Shown piece after piece: positions 42,344-49,507 of a stretch of DNA of 64,000 bases. Both the position numbers and the translations under genes were made by a program. The number at the start of each line of letters is the position of its first letter. The first letter of the stretch is position 1. The notes beneath the pieces were generated by a model. The model was given only the letters and a program-made list of their open reading frames with translations, was not told the origin of the DNA and made no database searches. Source of the DNA: JABWBD01 sp040768665 (GTDB taxonomy: Bacteria; Planctomycetota; Planctomycetia; Pirellulales; Thermoguttaceae). Location: the NCBI GenBank assembly GCA_040768665.1, contig JAXGMN010000008.1, positions 1 through 64,000 on the forward strand. Reading direction: 5' to 3'.

Positions 42344-44041
42344 TCAGATCGGCAGCGGCGCCCGCCGGTTGCGGCGGATCAGGGGTACGACGTTGTGGAT
42401 CACGGGGGATTCCTCGGCGAACCACTCGGGACAATGCTCCGCCATGTTGTGCGGGCGCAGCGTCTGGGCGAGTCCCGTGTAATGGCGATTCAAGAAGCCG
42501 ATGACGGCGTCGGCATCGAGCCCCAGCAGTCTGCCTGCCCGGTGGCTCTTGCGGAGGCACTCGTCGATTGCCGAACTCACCGCCTCTTCGAGCACCGCCG
42601 GTGTAACCATTTCGCAGCGATTGAGTGTGCGGCGCTGGCTGTTGGCAAGTTGCACCTCCACCAAAGCCTGCTTGGGATTCGGACCGTAAAGGTAGCCGAG
42701 CACCTTCTGGAACAGCCGGTCCCGAGCCGCCTGGCGATCGCCTTCTTCCTCGAAGATCGGGACATCCTCCGGCACCTTCGTGGCCAGCACACTGGCCGCT
42801 TCCGGGAGGGCGAGCGTCCCGAAGACCACGCGCCGCATGCCAAGCCGCCGGATCGCCGCCGGATCGGCCAGGTCGATGCGGTTGCTCGTCGCGATCCAGA
42901 TGATCGGCACCTCGAGCACCGACTCCAGCGACTCGGTCTTCTGGAGCAGCAGGGCCAGGGGGCGGTCGAACAAATGCCCGCTCCCTTGCACCTCGCCGCG
43001 CGCCCGCAGTAAAGCCTCGCATTCCTCGAGAATAACCAGCAGCGGAAAGTGAACCGTGCGGCCCTCGCGATCCTTCAGGGGCCTCGCGCCAAGATGTTGA
43101 AGCCTCTCAGCCCAGAGGGCGATCCGCTGTTCCGTTTCGCCGAAGAGGGAATGCCAGAAGTGCGACGCGTCGCAGACGACGAATCGGCTGGTCCGTTCGC
43201 CGGTGATCGCCTCGACGAGATCATGGACCTCCTGGGCGACGAGTTTCAGATGGAACGATTTCCCGCATCCGGTCCCGCCCACGAGCAGATAGCTGCAGCG
43301 CTGGCGGGCGTGCATGGTGTCGACCCAGTCGGGATGCTCGACAAACTGCCGGACGCGGTCGAGTATCTCCTCCGCGATCGGCTTCGGCGCGCCGACGTTG
43401 GCTCGCCGCACCGTGCCGAGTTTTTTCAGATCCGTCAGCAGTTCGCTGCCATCCGTGCCGGTGTCAATAATGTCGAGAACGAACCGCCGCTGGGAATCGT
43501 AGAGCACCCGCGTGCCCGGCTTGCAGCGGTCGAGTTGTCCGAAAAGGTGATGGTGGAGACGAGCCAGTTGCGACTGTTCCTGGTGCTTGACGACAATCTG
43601 ATTGGGGCGGTGGGCCGGCAGCGACTCGACCGTCACCACATCGCCGACGGCGGGCACCTGGCCATCCCGGCCCGCGAGCCGGCCGGATTGCACGTCGATC
43701 AGCACGGGATCGCCCTGGTTGAGCCCTTCGACCGCTTCGCGCGTGCTCGCCAGGTAGGCCAGATCGCGGCCTCGTGTGACCACGGCGGAGAACCGGGGCT
43801 GTTCAATTGTGCCAACGAATAGCTCGTCGGCCAACGGGGTCTGGTCCTCTGCGGCTGCTTTTTTCTGTAGTTTTCTGCCCGTGTCGGCCTCGGCGAGCAA
43901 CTCGCGAACGACGGGCCGGTAGTCCAGACCATGCTCGCAGATGCTGTAGATCAGCGCGTCGGCGCGGTCGTCGACCGGCATGCGGTCGTCATGCACCAAC
44001 TCGCCGCACTTGGCGTTCATTTCTTTGAACTTCTGCTCCAC
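42344..44041 (-). CDS. AAA+ ATPase with ARC/Mpa-like N-terminal region
   Basis: 565 residues. A short coiled/helical N-terminus precedes a beta-rich, OB-like region (residues about 75-195: FSAVVTRGRDLAYLASTREAV, PVLIDVQSGRLAG, GDVVTVESLP, IVVKHQ) like that of ARC/Mpa proteasomal ATPases. The AAA+ core has Walker A GGTGCGKS (255-262), Walker B LLVILEECEALL (334-345) and a sensor-type WIATSNRIDLAD. The C-terminus is helical and lacks the HbYX-like end of proteasomal ATPases. A likely unfoldase or remodeller for tagged proteins. The GTG start at 44041 follows AAAGGAG by seven bases. Confidence 0.88.
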   Translation of the reverse strand: MEQKFKEMNAKCGELVHDDRMPVDDRADALIYSICEHGLDYRPVVRELLAEADTGRKLQKKAAAEDQTPLADELFVGTIEQPRFSAVVTRGRDLAYLASTREAVEGLNQGDPVLIDVQSGRLAGRDGQVPAVGDVVTVESLPAHRPNQIVVKHQEQSQLARLHHHLFGQLDRCKPGTRVLYDSQRRFVLDIIDTGTDGSELLTDLKKLGTVRRANVGAPKPIAEEILDRVRQFVEHPDWVDTMHARQRCSYLLVGGTGCGKSFHLKLVAQEVHDLVEAITGERTSRFVVCDASHFWHSLFGETEQRIALWAERLQHLGARPLKDREGRTVHFPLLVILEECEALLRARGEVQGSGHLFDRPLALLLQKTESLESVLEVPIIWIATSNRIDLADPAAIRRLGMRRVVFGTLALPEAASVLATKVPEDVPIFEEEGDRQAARDRLFQKVLGYLYGPNPKQALVEVQLANSQRRTLNRCEMVTPAVLEEAVSSAIDECLRKSHRAGRLLGLDADAVIGFLNRHYTGLAQTLRPHNMAEHCPEWFAEESPVIHNVVPLIRRNRRAPLPI

Positions 44042-44116
44042 AATAGGCTCCTTTCGTCTTGTGAATGCCGGGGAATGAAATGGCCGCCGAAAGAAGAATC
44101 GCTCCTGGCAGCGGCG

Positions 44117-45208
44117 TCACCGCTTGTGAGGGAGTTCCTCGGCTGCTTCCGGCGGTCGGCTGACTCGGTGGAATCCCCGTTCGCGGAATTGCCCTCCGTC
44201 GAGCGTGAATGCGCGGAGATCGAAGTCCTCGCGCGGTGTCAGTCCGAGCACGAATTCGATCGCGTACGCGGCGCGCCCAAAAACGGCCTTGTGGAACAGG
44301 GCGTCTTTTTGGCTGAACAACGCCGCCGAAGACAACGGGCAGTCCGGCCGCTTGGGACAAGTTCTGCAGGATTCCTCGCCGTCCAGTTCGAACGGCAGGA
44401 AAGGATGCGTGTGATAAAATCCCATTTCCAATTCGCCTTCGCGCCCGAACCTTGCACGGCGCCGGTCGAGTTGCGACTTCAATCGCACGTAGGTTTCCGA
44501 GGAAAGCTCGAGTCCGAAACGCGTGTGTTTCATCCCGTGGGCCTGCAGCACGGTGTCGACCACGCAGAACACTTCAGGGACAGGCTCGGTCTGCTGAAAG
44601 AGCCGCCCGACCAGCCAGCAGCCTCCTTCCGACTGCCGGCCCTGCCAACTGTACTCCTGCGCTCGTGCGAAGACTGTGTCGAGGACGAAGACCGGATGGT
44701 CTCGATCGTTCACTGGACCCACCGCCTCCGCCGCGGCAAGCCAGTCGTCCAGGCGGCCCGGGCACAGCACCAGCGGCTCGCGGCGGACCCGCGCCACGAT
44801 GCTGTCTGTCGTTTCCGCCGCATTGGATGGCGAGGCGAAGACCCGGTAGTCGATATGGTCCGTCGCCAGGAGCTGTTGGGCCGCGAGCAACTGGGCGGTG
44901 ATGACCGAGGCGTAGGAATCGAACAGGTTGGCGATCGGCAACTGGCGGCGGACCTCGCGTTTGCCGTTTCCAGCGCGAAGAACCACCCCGTTGATCTCTC
45001 CGCCCTCCGGCCATTTGAACAACGGAGTCTCGATCACCGCAGACCCGTTCGGATCCGCGGGGATCAACCCATGACGCTGCGCGAGAAAGAGCATCTGCTC
45101 TCGAACGGGCTCGAACTGCGATTGGGGCACATCGCGCCGACCGAAGACGGTATCGTCTTCCGTGCGGCGGATCTCAATCTGGTATTGGTAGCAGTCGGTC
45201 TGAGTCAT
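44117..45208 (-). CDS. JAB/JAMM metalloprotease (deubiquitinase-like) with Cys insertion
   Basis: 363 residues. The C-terminal half is a JAB domain: SEGGCWLVG (Glu194), GFYHTHPF (His266, His268) and SQKDALF (Ser299, Asp302) give the complete JAMM zinc site. An unusual CRTCPKRPDC segment sits between HxHP and SxxD and could bind a second metal. The N-terminal 150 residues are a separate domain without a recognised family. The start at 45208 has GGAG upstream. It would cleave isopeptide or peptide bonds after the ubiquitin-like protein encoded just upstream. Confidence 0.88.
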   Translation of the reverse strand: MTQTDCYQYQIEIRRTEDDTVFGRRDVPQSQFEPVREQMLFLAQRHGLIPADPNGSAVIETPLFKWPEGGEINGVVLRAGNGKREVRRQLPIANLFDSYASVITAQLLAAQQLLATDHIDYRVFASPSNAAETTDSIVARVRREPLVLCPGRLDDWLAAAEAVGPVNDRDHPVFVLDTVFARAQEYSWQGRQSEGGCWLVGRLFQQTEPVPEVFCVVDTVLQAHGMKHTRFGLELSSETYVRLKSQLDRRRARFGREGELEMGFYHTHPFLPFELDGEESCRTCPKRPDCPLSSAALFSQKDALFHKAVFGRAAYAIEFVLGLTPREDFDLRAFTLDGGQFRERGFHRVSRPPEAAEELPHKR

Positions 45209-45311
45209 CCCGTAGGCTCCGGTGAAGGAACAGGGTGAAGGGCGGCACGCCGGCGCCCATCGCGCCGGCCGCGCCGCCCCGGGGCCTCTGCGCCGCTTGG
45301 GGCACGCCGGA

Positions 45312-45602
45312 TTAGCCAAGTGAGGCGTCCGGCTGCAGAGTCAACTCGGCGTGCGGCGACTCCTTGTCGGCAAATTCCCGCAGCCGCTCATCGTCGCGCA
45401 GCAGCCGACCGCTCTGGTCGTGCCGGAGACTCCAGTCGACCTCTTCGGGAAGGTGCAGCGACGCAATCGCGCGGGAGCGGATCTCCTGCACGGAAGCGGA
45501 AGCACGCAGCCCCTCGAGAACGACGCTGCGGTGGCCCGTCGGATCACGCACGGTGACCGCGATGAACCGGTCGCGAGCCTGCTCTTTCGTGGCAGTAACC
45601 AC
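45312..45602 (-). CDS. Ubiquitin-like protein (YukD/EsaB-like beta-grasp)
   Basis: 96 residues. FIAVTVRDPTGHRSVVLEGL, SVQEIRSRAIASLHLPEEVD, WSLRHDQSGRLLRDDERLRE and SPHAELTLQPDASLG map onto the beta-beta-alpha-beta-beta ubiquitin fold, including an LLRDDERL segment like the region before ubiquitin's third strand. The chain ends in a single Gly, so no C-terminal processing is needed before activation. The GTG at 45602 is preceded by AAAGGAGG; the open frame extends 11 codons further. It follows the unknown gene by 22 bases and lies beside the E2 and JAB genes. Confidence 0.87.
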   Translation of the reverse strand: MVTATKEQARDRFIAVTVRDPTGHRSVVLEGLRASASVQEIRSRAIASLHLPEEVDWSLRHDQSGRLLRDDERLREFADKESPHAELTLQPDASLG

Positions 45603-45624
45603 CAGGTCTACCCTCCTTTCCTGT

Positions 45625-46488
45625 TCAGGCCGCACGGGCGGCCAGGACTAGTACGGCCAGCTCCCGATCCCGGAGAGCCGCCATTTCGCGAGCCGTCAGC
45701 GTGATGGCCAGCTCGACCGCTTCCAAGGCGGCCATCAGCCACACGCCGGGGATCGGCGCCCAACCAACGTGCACCAAAACGCGGACGTCGCCGGCCGCCG
45801 TATCGTTGGCAACGGCCATCCGCGCCAAACCAATCCGATCACTCGCCCTTTGGGCGAGGTAAATCGCGGCCTCCCGCGAAGCATCCGGTAGGTCTTCCAG
45901 GCTCAGTAGATCGGCCGTGACGGTTGCCCCCAGCGAAGGCTGGTCGCGAATCGAGATTTCCCGAAACAATCCGGGCATGTGGACGTGAACGTGCAAGTCG
46001 CCGTCGTCCAGCGACGCCGAATAGCCGTCGCGACCCAGTTGGGCGACCAGCGAATCGTCCAGCCGCACCGGTTCGCCGGGAGCCGGGTGCTCGCCGGTGA
46101 CAATCGCCGTGACCGCCCTGGCCCAAGCCTGCACCGGGTCCGTGAGTGTCCCATGGTCGAAATCTCCGGGCGCCGGCTGCGCCGAGGGGGCAAACTCGGT
46201 CGGCAGGTCGGCCCGGCAGAAAACGGACCCGTCCGCACGGCTTACGAATTTAACAGGGCCCCACAGCCGGCATTGCGCGGCCAGCACCCGCTCCGACTCC
46301 GCTCGCGGCACGGCGCCGCCGTCGAGCTCGAACTGCCGCCAGCCGGCACGCTCGGCAATCGGGCGCAGCACGGCCTGGCCTTCGCCTGCCCAGCGCCGCC
46401 AGCAGCGTCCCGCCGCATCCCAATCCCAGCCGCACGCGCCCAGTTGATGTTCCAGAGTCCGCGAACTCGCGGTGTCTGCGAAGGTCAT
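45625..46488 (-). CDS. Unknown protein of the ubiquitin-like operon
   Basis: 287 residues, no signal peptide or membrane helix. I do not recognise the family. The first 90 residues (LEHQLGACGWDWDAAGRCWRR) look like a small alpha/beta module; the later two-thirds alternates beta strands and helices (DGDLHVHVHMPGLFREISI, ASREAAIYLAQRASDRIGLA) somewhat like secretion chaperones of the YbjN/CesT type, but that is only a visual resemblance. Its fixed position between E2 and UBL, seven bases after the E2 stop codon, suggests a dedicated role such as scaffold, substrate or inhibitor. Confidence 0.8.
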   Translation of the reverse strand: MTFADTASSRTLEHQLGACGWDWDAAGRCWRRWAGEGQAVLRPIAERAGWRQFELDGGAVPRAESERVLAAQCRLWGPVKFVSRADGSVFCRADLPTEFAPSAQPAPGDFDHGTLTDPVQAWARAVTAIVTGEHPAPGEPVRLDDSLVAQLGRDGYSASLDDGDLHVHVHMPGLFREISIRDQPSLGATVTADLLSLEDLPDASREAAIYLAQRASDRIGLARMAVANDTAAGDVRVLVHVGWAPIPGVWLMAALEAVELAITLTAREMAALRDRELAVLVLAARAA

Positions 46489-46495
46489 GGCCAAG

Positions 46496-47002
46496 TCATC
46501 CTTTCGCTTGTTCGAAAATGCCCTGGACTGAGAGAGGAAACCGCTCGGCATTGCTGCGAACGAAATTTGCGGCCGCCGGGTTGAGAATCTCGTAGGGCCG
46601 CGTGTTGACGATCCGCATGTTGTAGTTCAGTCCAGCCCAGACCTGGTGCAGAATAGCATCCAGACCGATTCCAACGGTCGGGTGGCCTAAACACATAGCT
46701 CCGGCCGGGTTGCAGTTGGGATGAAAAATCCGAACCGGCTGAAGCACGGTGACGATCTCGCAGGGATGGGGCACCTCCGAGAGGAACCGCTCGTGATACC
46801 GGATGCCGATGAGCACGGGCGTCGCAGTCTTGATCGTGCCGTCCGGCCGCTGAGCGAGCGTCTGCGTGTGAAAGAGCACCATTGCCCGCCACTCGGCCTC
46901 GACTTCTTGAATTCCCACCACGTCCAGCACGGGGCTGCGCTCGCTGAACTCATTGGCAGCCTGGGTCAGAGACTTTTTTTTCAGCTCCCAAACGCGTCTC
47001 AC
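46496..47002 (-). CDS. E2 ubiquitin-conjugating-enzyme-like protein
   Basis: 168 residues. VRIFHPNCNPAGAMCLGHPT carries the HPN motif (94-96) and the active-site Cys104 in the exact spacing of eukaryotic E2s. GLDAILHQVWAGLNYNMRI and YEILNPAAANFVRSNAERFP reproduce the E2 helices with the LN-AA motif. It should form a thioester with a ubiquitin-like protein. The GTG start overlaps the upstream E1 stop codon (GTGA), with GGGAGGAG as ribosome-binding site, so translation is coupled. Similarity to Prok-E2 families is clear by motif; the exact family needs a profile search. Confidence 0.88.
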   Translation of the reverse strand: MRRVWELKKKSLTQAANEFSERSPVLDVVGIQEVEAEWRAMVLFHTQTLAQRPDGTIKTATPVLIGIRYHERFLSEVPHPCEIVTVLQPVRIFHPNCNPAGAMCLGHPTVGIGLDAILHQVWAGLNYNMRIVNTRPYEILNPAAANFVRSNAERFPLSVQGIFEQAKG

Positions 47003-48219
47003 GGTACAATCTCCTCCCGTGTGTTGAGTTCTTGTCGCTTTTCATCGGAATCCGAAGGACCAAGGGCAAAGCTCCGCCGGCGGCGACCGCGGGCGAACTC
47101 GACCACGGCGTACGGCGCAACGCCCCAGCCGGCCAGCGCCCGGTCAATCACCGAGATCAACCGCTCCGCGCTGGTCTGCCGGTACGTCCAGTACGGAACC
47201 GCGAACAGCGCGCCGCCGCAGCCTGGGCAGGTGCCGAGCGGCTCGCGAACGTCGAACAGCCACCAAACACCCGGCACGCGCTCCAGGCAGGCAGCGCAGC
47301 ACGCCTCGGTTGCCACCTGCTGACAGAAACGGACTTGGGTCGCGTCGTCGAGGCGCATGCCAGCCAATCGCAGCAGGTCCCCCAGGCTCACCAAGTCGGG
47401 TCCGTCAGCCAGACGCTCCAAGTGGGGCCAACAGTTGCGATGGTCCCAGCGGCAACGCTTCGACGCCGTCAGCTCCGAAATAGCAGCCTTGCCGGTGGCC
47501 AGTGAAAGCTGCCACTGGCGGCTGAACCAGCGGGAGGCCGTTCGATCGTCGGCCAACTGCGCGGCGACCAGCGCCGCAGCGTCGCCTGCGGCCTGTGAAA
47601 GCCATCGCGGGGCTGCCGTGTGCCGCTGGTCGCCGTCGTCGCAACTCCGCGGGTGCTGCTGCGTCTGGTAAGCCCTATCGGAAAATTGGCACTCGCAGCA
47701 CAGCGGCGGCTTGCGGCGGAAATCAAAACAGCGGATCGCCATCCAATCGAAGGCAGGTTCGATGTTCACTTTGAGCAGCCGAACGCGCATCCTTGCGGCC
47801 AGGCGGTTTGCACCAATGTCGGCGCGGCGATTGTCCGCGCTGGCCACGATCACGGCATTTTCGGCCACCAGGCCGTCGGGCAGCGTGAAAACGTCGCGGC
47901 GAAACGCCGCCGTGCGGGCGCCCCGGCGAGCCAGCCGCGCGACGCCGACCTCGACCTTCGGCTGTCCCACGTCATCCGCCTCGCACTGCGACGCCACGCT
48001 TCCGGGCCGGTACGACTTGGGATCCACCAAGGTGAAATCGCGAACGCCGAACTCGGCGAGCCGATCGTCCATTGGGCGAGCCAAGGAGCCGTATCCGACG
48101 TTGTAGATCGATGTACACCGCAATCCCGCGCGCTGGGCCGGGGTTGGCCCGGCGCTAGAACCCACGAACGCGGCAATCTGCTCGAGGGGCAACCGTCCGG
48201 TAGATCTCGTGTCGGTCAT
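46999..48219 (-). CDS. Divergent ThiF/E1-like protein with zinc-binding C-terminus
   Basis: 406 residues. SIYNVGYGSLARPMDDRLAE occupies the Rossmann loop of ThiF/E1 enzymes. TLVDPKSYRPGSVASQCEAD retains the Asp and Gln, but the usual N-x-x-R is changed, and GQPKVEVG keeps the Lys. The C-terminal half contains CCECQFSD, ACCAACLERV and GTCPGCGG, which look like one or two zinc sites; ThiF-type E1s often bind zinc there. It may be an active but divergent activating enzyme or a pseudoenzyme pairing with the other E1. GGAAAGGA precedes the ATG. Confidence 0.82.
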   Translation of the reverse strand: MTDTRSTGRLPLEQIAAFVGSSAGPTPAQRAGLRCTSIYNVGYGSLARPMDDRLAEFGVRDFTLVDPKSYRPGSVASQCEADDVGQPKVEVGVARLARRGARTAAFRRDVFTLPDGLVAENAVIVASADNRRADIGANRLAARMRVRLLKVNIEPAFDWMAIRCFDFRRKPPLCCECQFSDRAYQTQQHPRSCDDGDQRHTAAPRWLSQAAGDAAALVAAQLADDRTASRWFSRQWQLSLATGKAAISELTASKRCRWDHRNCWPHLERLADGPDLVSLGDLLRLAGMRLDDATQVRFCQQVATEACCAACLERVPGVWWLFDVREPLGTCPGCGGALFAVPYWTYRQTSAERLISVIDRALAGWGVAPYAVVEFARGRRRRSFALGPSDSDEKRQELNTREEIVP

Positions 48220-48235
48220 AGCGTCGTCCTTTCCC

Positions 48236-48895
48236 TCATGGCTGCATTAGCGGTGCGCCCGCGGTCTCAACGATCTCAGTAGTCAACTTATCATGCGGCT
48301 CGGGCACCCAGAGCGGCTCAAGCGATGTCGTCCGATGGCAGTCGCCGCACTGCCCGGACGTCAGATAGCAGTTCAGCGTATCCTGGGAATCAGGATCCTC
48401 GGGGCGCTCCAGGTGCATCCAGCGCCCGCAGCCGGGACTCGGACACTGAACAACCGGCGCGGCAGACAGCGGTGCGCCACAGAGCGGACACGGCTTGTCA
48501 GCGACCTCTGGCGGGGCAGACTGAGGCACCGGCCGCCAGAGGGTGGAGACGAACCATGCCGTGCGGCCGAGAGAGAAGAGACACCCGGGCTCCAACCGCG
48601 CGAGCGGCAAGGGCAGAGAACCATTGACGGCCAGACGCGAAGACCTGGAGACGAGGTACCAGACTGGATGGCCCGCGTCCGCGGCGTACCACACTGTCGC
48701 GACCAGCGTCTCGTCTGTGTCGGCCATGGGCGCGCTTGAGAGCGGCGTCACCCGAAGCCGCCCGTCGCGAGTTGCCCACAACTCGGAGGACTGGCTGCAC
48801 ACTGTGGCGCTCTTTACTGGCAGTACGGCGTCACTGCCGGCGCAAACGCGCTGAGGAGACTCTGAAACCACGCAGAGAAAGGCCAGCTCTCGCAT
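48236..48895 (-). CDS. FHA-like plus RING-type zinc-finger protein (candidate E3)
   Basis: 219 residues. Residues 60-120 look like a small FHA domain: VWYLVSRSSRLAVNGSLPLP then ARLEPGCLFSLGRTAWFVS, the NG...L..G..F.LG pattern of FHA strands. The C-terminal part has PCPLCGAPL (Cys136, Cys139), CPSPGCGRWMHLE (Cys151, Cys156, His161) and GQCGDCHR (Cys183, Cys186), a cross-braced RING-like order C-x2-C ... C-x4-C-x4-H ... C-x2-C. It is the first gene of the operon. By context it could position an E2 on a phosphoprotein, but ligase activity is inferred only. The ATG at 48895 follows AAGGTG. Confidence 0.72.
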   Translation of the reverse strand: MRELAFLCVVSESPQRVCAGSDAVLPVKSATVCSQSSELWATRDGRLRVTPLSSAPMADTDETLVATVWYAADAGHPVWYLVSRSSRLAVNGSLPLPLARLEPGCLFSLGRTAWFVSTLWRPVPQSAPPEVADKPCPLCGAPLSAAPVVQCPSPGCGRWMHLERPEDPDSQDTLNCYLTSGQCGDCHRTTSLEPLWVPEPHDKLTTEIVETAGAPLMQP

Positions 48896-49507
48896 TTTTT
48901 CACCTTGCACGATCGTAGAGATGAACGCTGACGCGACGACCTTGATTACCGACTACGTTCACGACTAGATGAACGCTCCGATGCGTAATTAGGTGCAGCC
49001 TGTACCTCGCACGCTCGGCCTCGTACAGTTCTACGGGCCGCGAACACGGCTGCGCAGCGGCCGTGCCTACCAAGCATATCCGCGCACCACATAAACAGGA
49101 CGAAACAAACAGGAACACTAAACACGCGCGGAAGCGGCGGCACGAGCACGAACAAAATCGTTGACGACCACACGAGACTGCCGTATAAGAAAGAACGATG
49201 GCCGCTCCTGCGACCTCGGCACACATCCGCAGGAGCTGAATCCAACGTACGCCATCGGCTTCGCTTGCAGGAGATTAGCCGTTGCACAGGTGCGGTGCGA
49301 ACTTCGGCTGGTGCGATCCACGGCATGGCCACCTTGCCTGCCTCGCGGGCAGCCCCGCCTCGCCAAGTGCCCGGGAAACATTTGGCTCATAATTTTTCCG
49401 GTCAAGTCACTCTCAAACAGACGCCAACAGTAGTCGGCCTCGCCGCTCGGACGCGTGCCCCAGCCGCAACGGACGACTGCGCCCCGAGGAGTGGAAGGGA
49501 GAATGTC
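48896..49507. other. Divergent regulatory region of the ubiquitin-like operon
   Basis: About 610 bases between the RING-type gene and the divergent plus-strand gene. I see no convincing coding sequence (Cys/Arg-rich frames only). Promoters for both directions must lie here. No consensus sigma-70 pair was obvious. Confidence 0.5.

Noticed and set aside
42227..43822. Plus-strand open frames across the AAA+ gene
   Set aside because: They mirror the AAA+ codons on the opposite strand and show no family motifs; Walker A and B are on the minus strand.
43931..45238. 435-codon plus-strand frame
   Set aside because: It is antisense to the JAB gene, whose JAMM site is intact on the minus strand.
39288..48895. 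Calling the locus PRTRC or CBASS/Bil
   Set aside because: PRTRC would need ParB-related and other PRTRC proteins; CBASS a cyclic nucleotide synthase; Bil its own gene set. None is visible, so I kept only the family-level resemblance of individual proteins.
48900..49226. 108-codon Cys-rich minus-strand frame upstream of the RING-type gene
   Set aside because: Its composition is erratic, with no ribosome-binding site or family motif; it lies in the likely promoter region.
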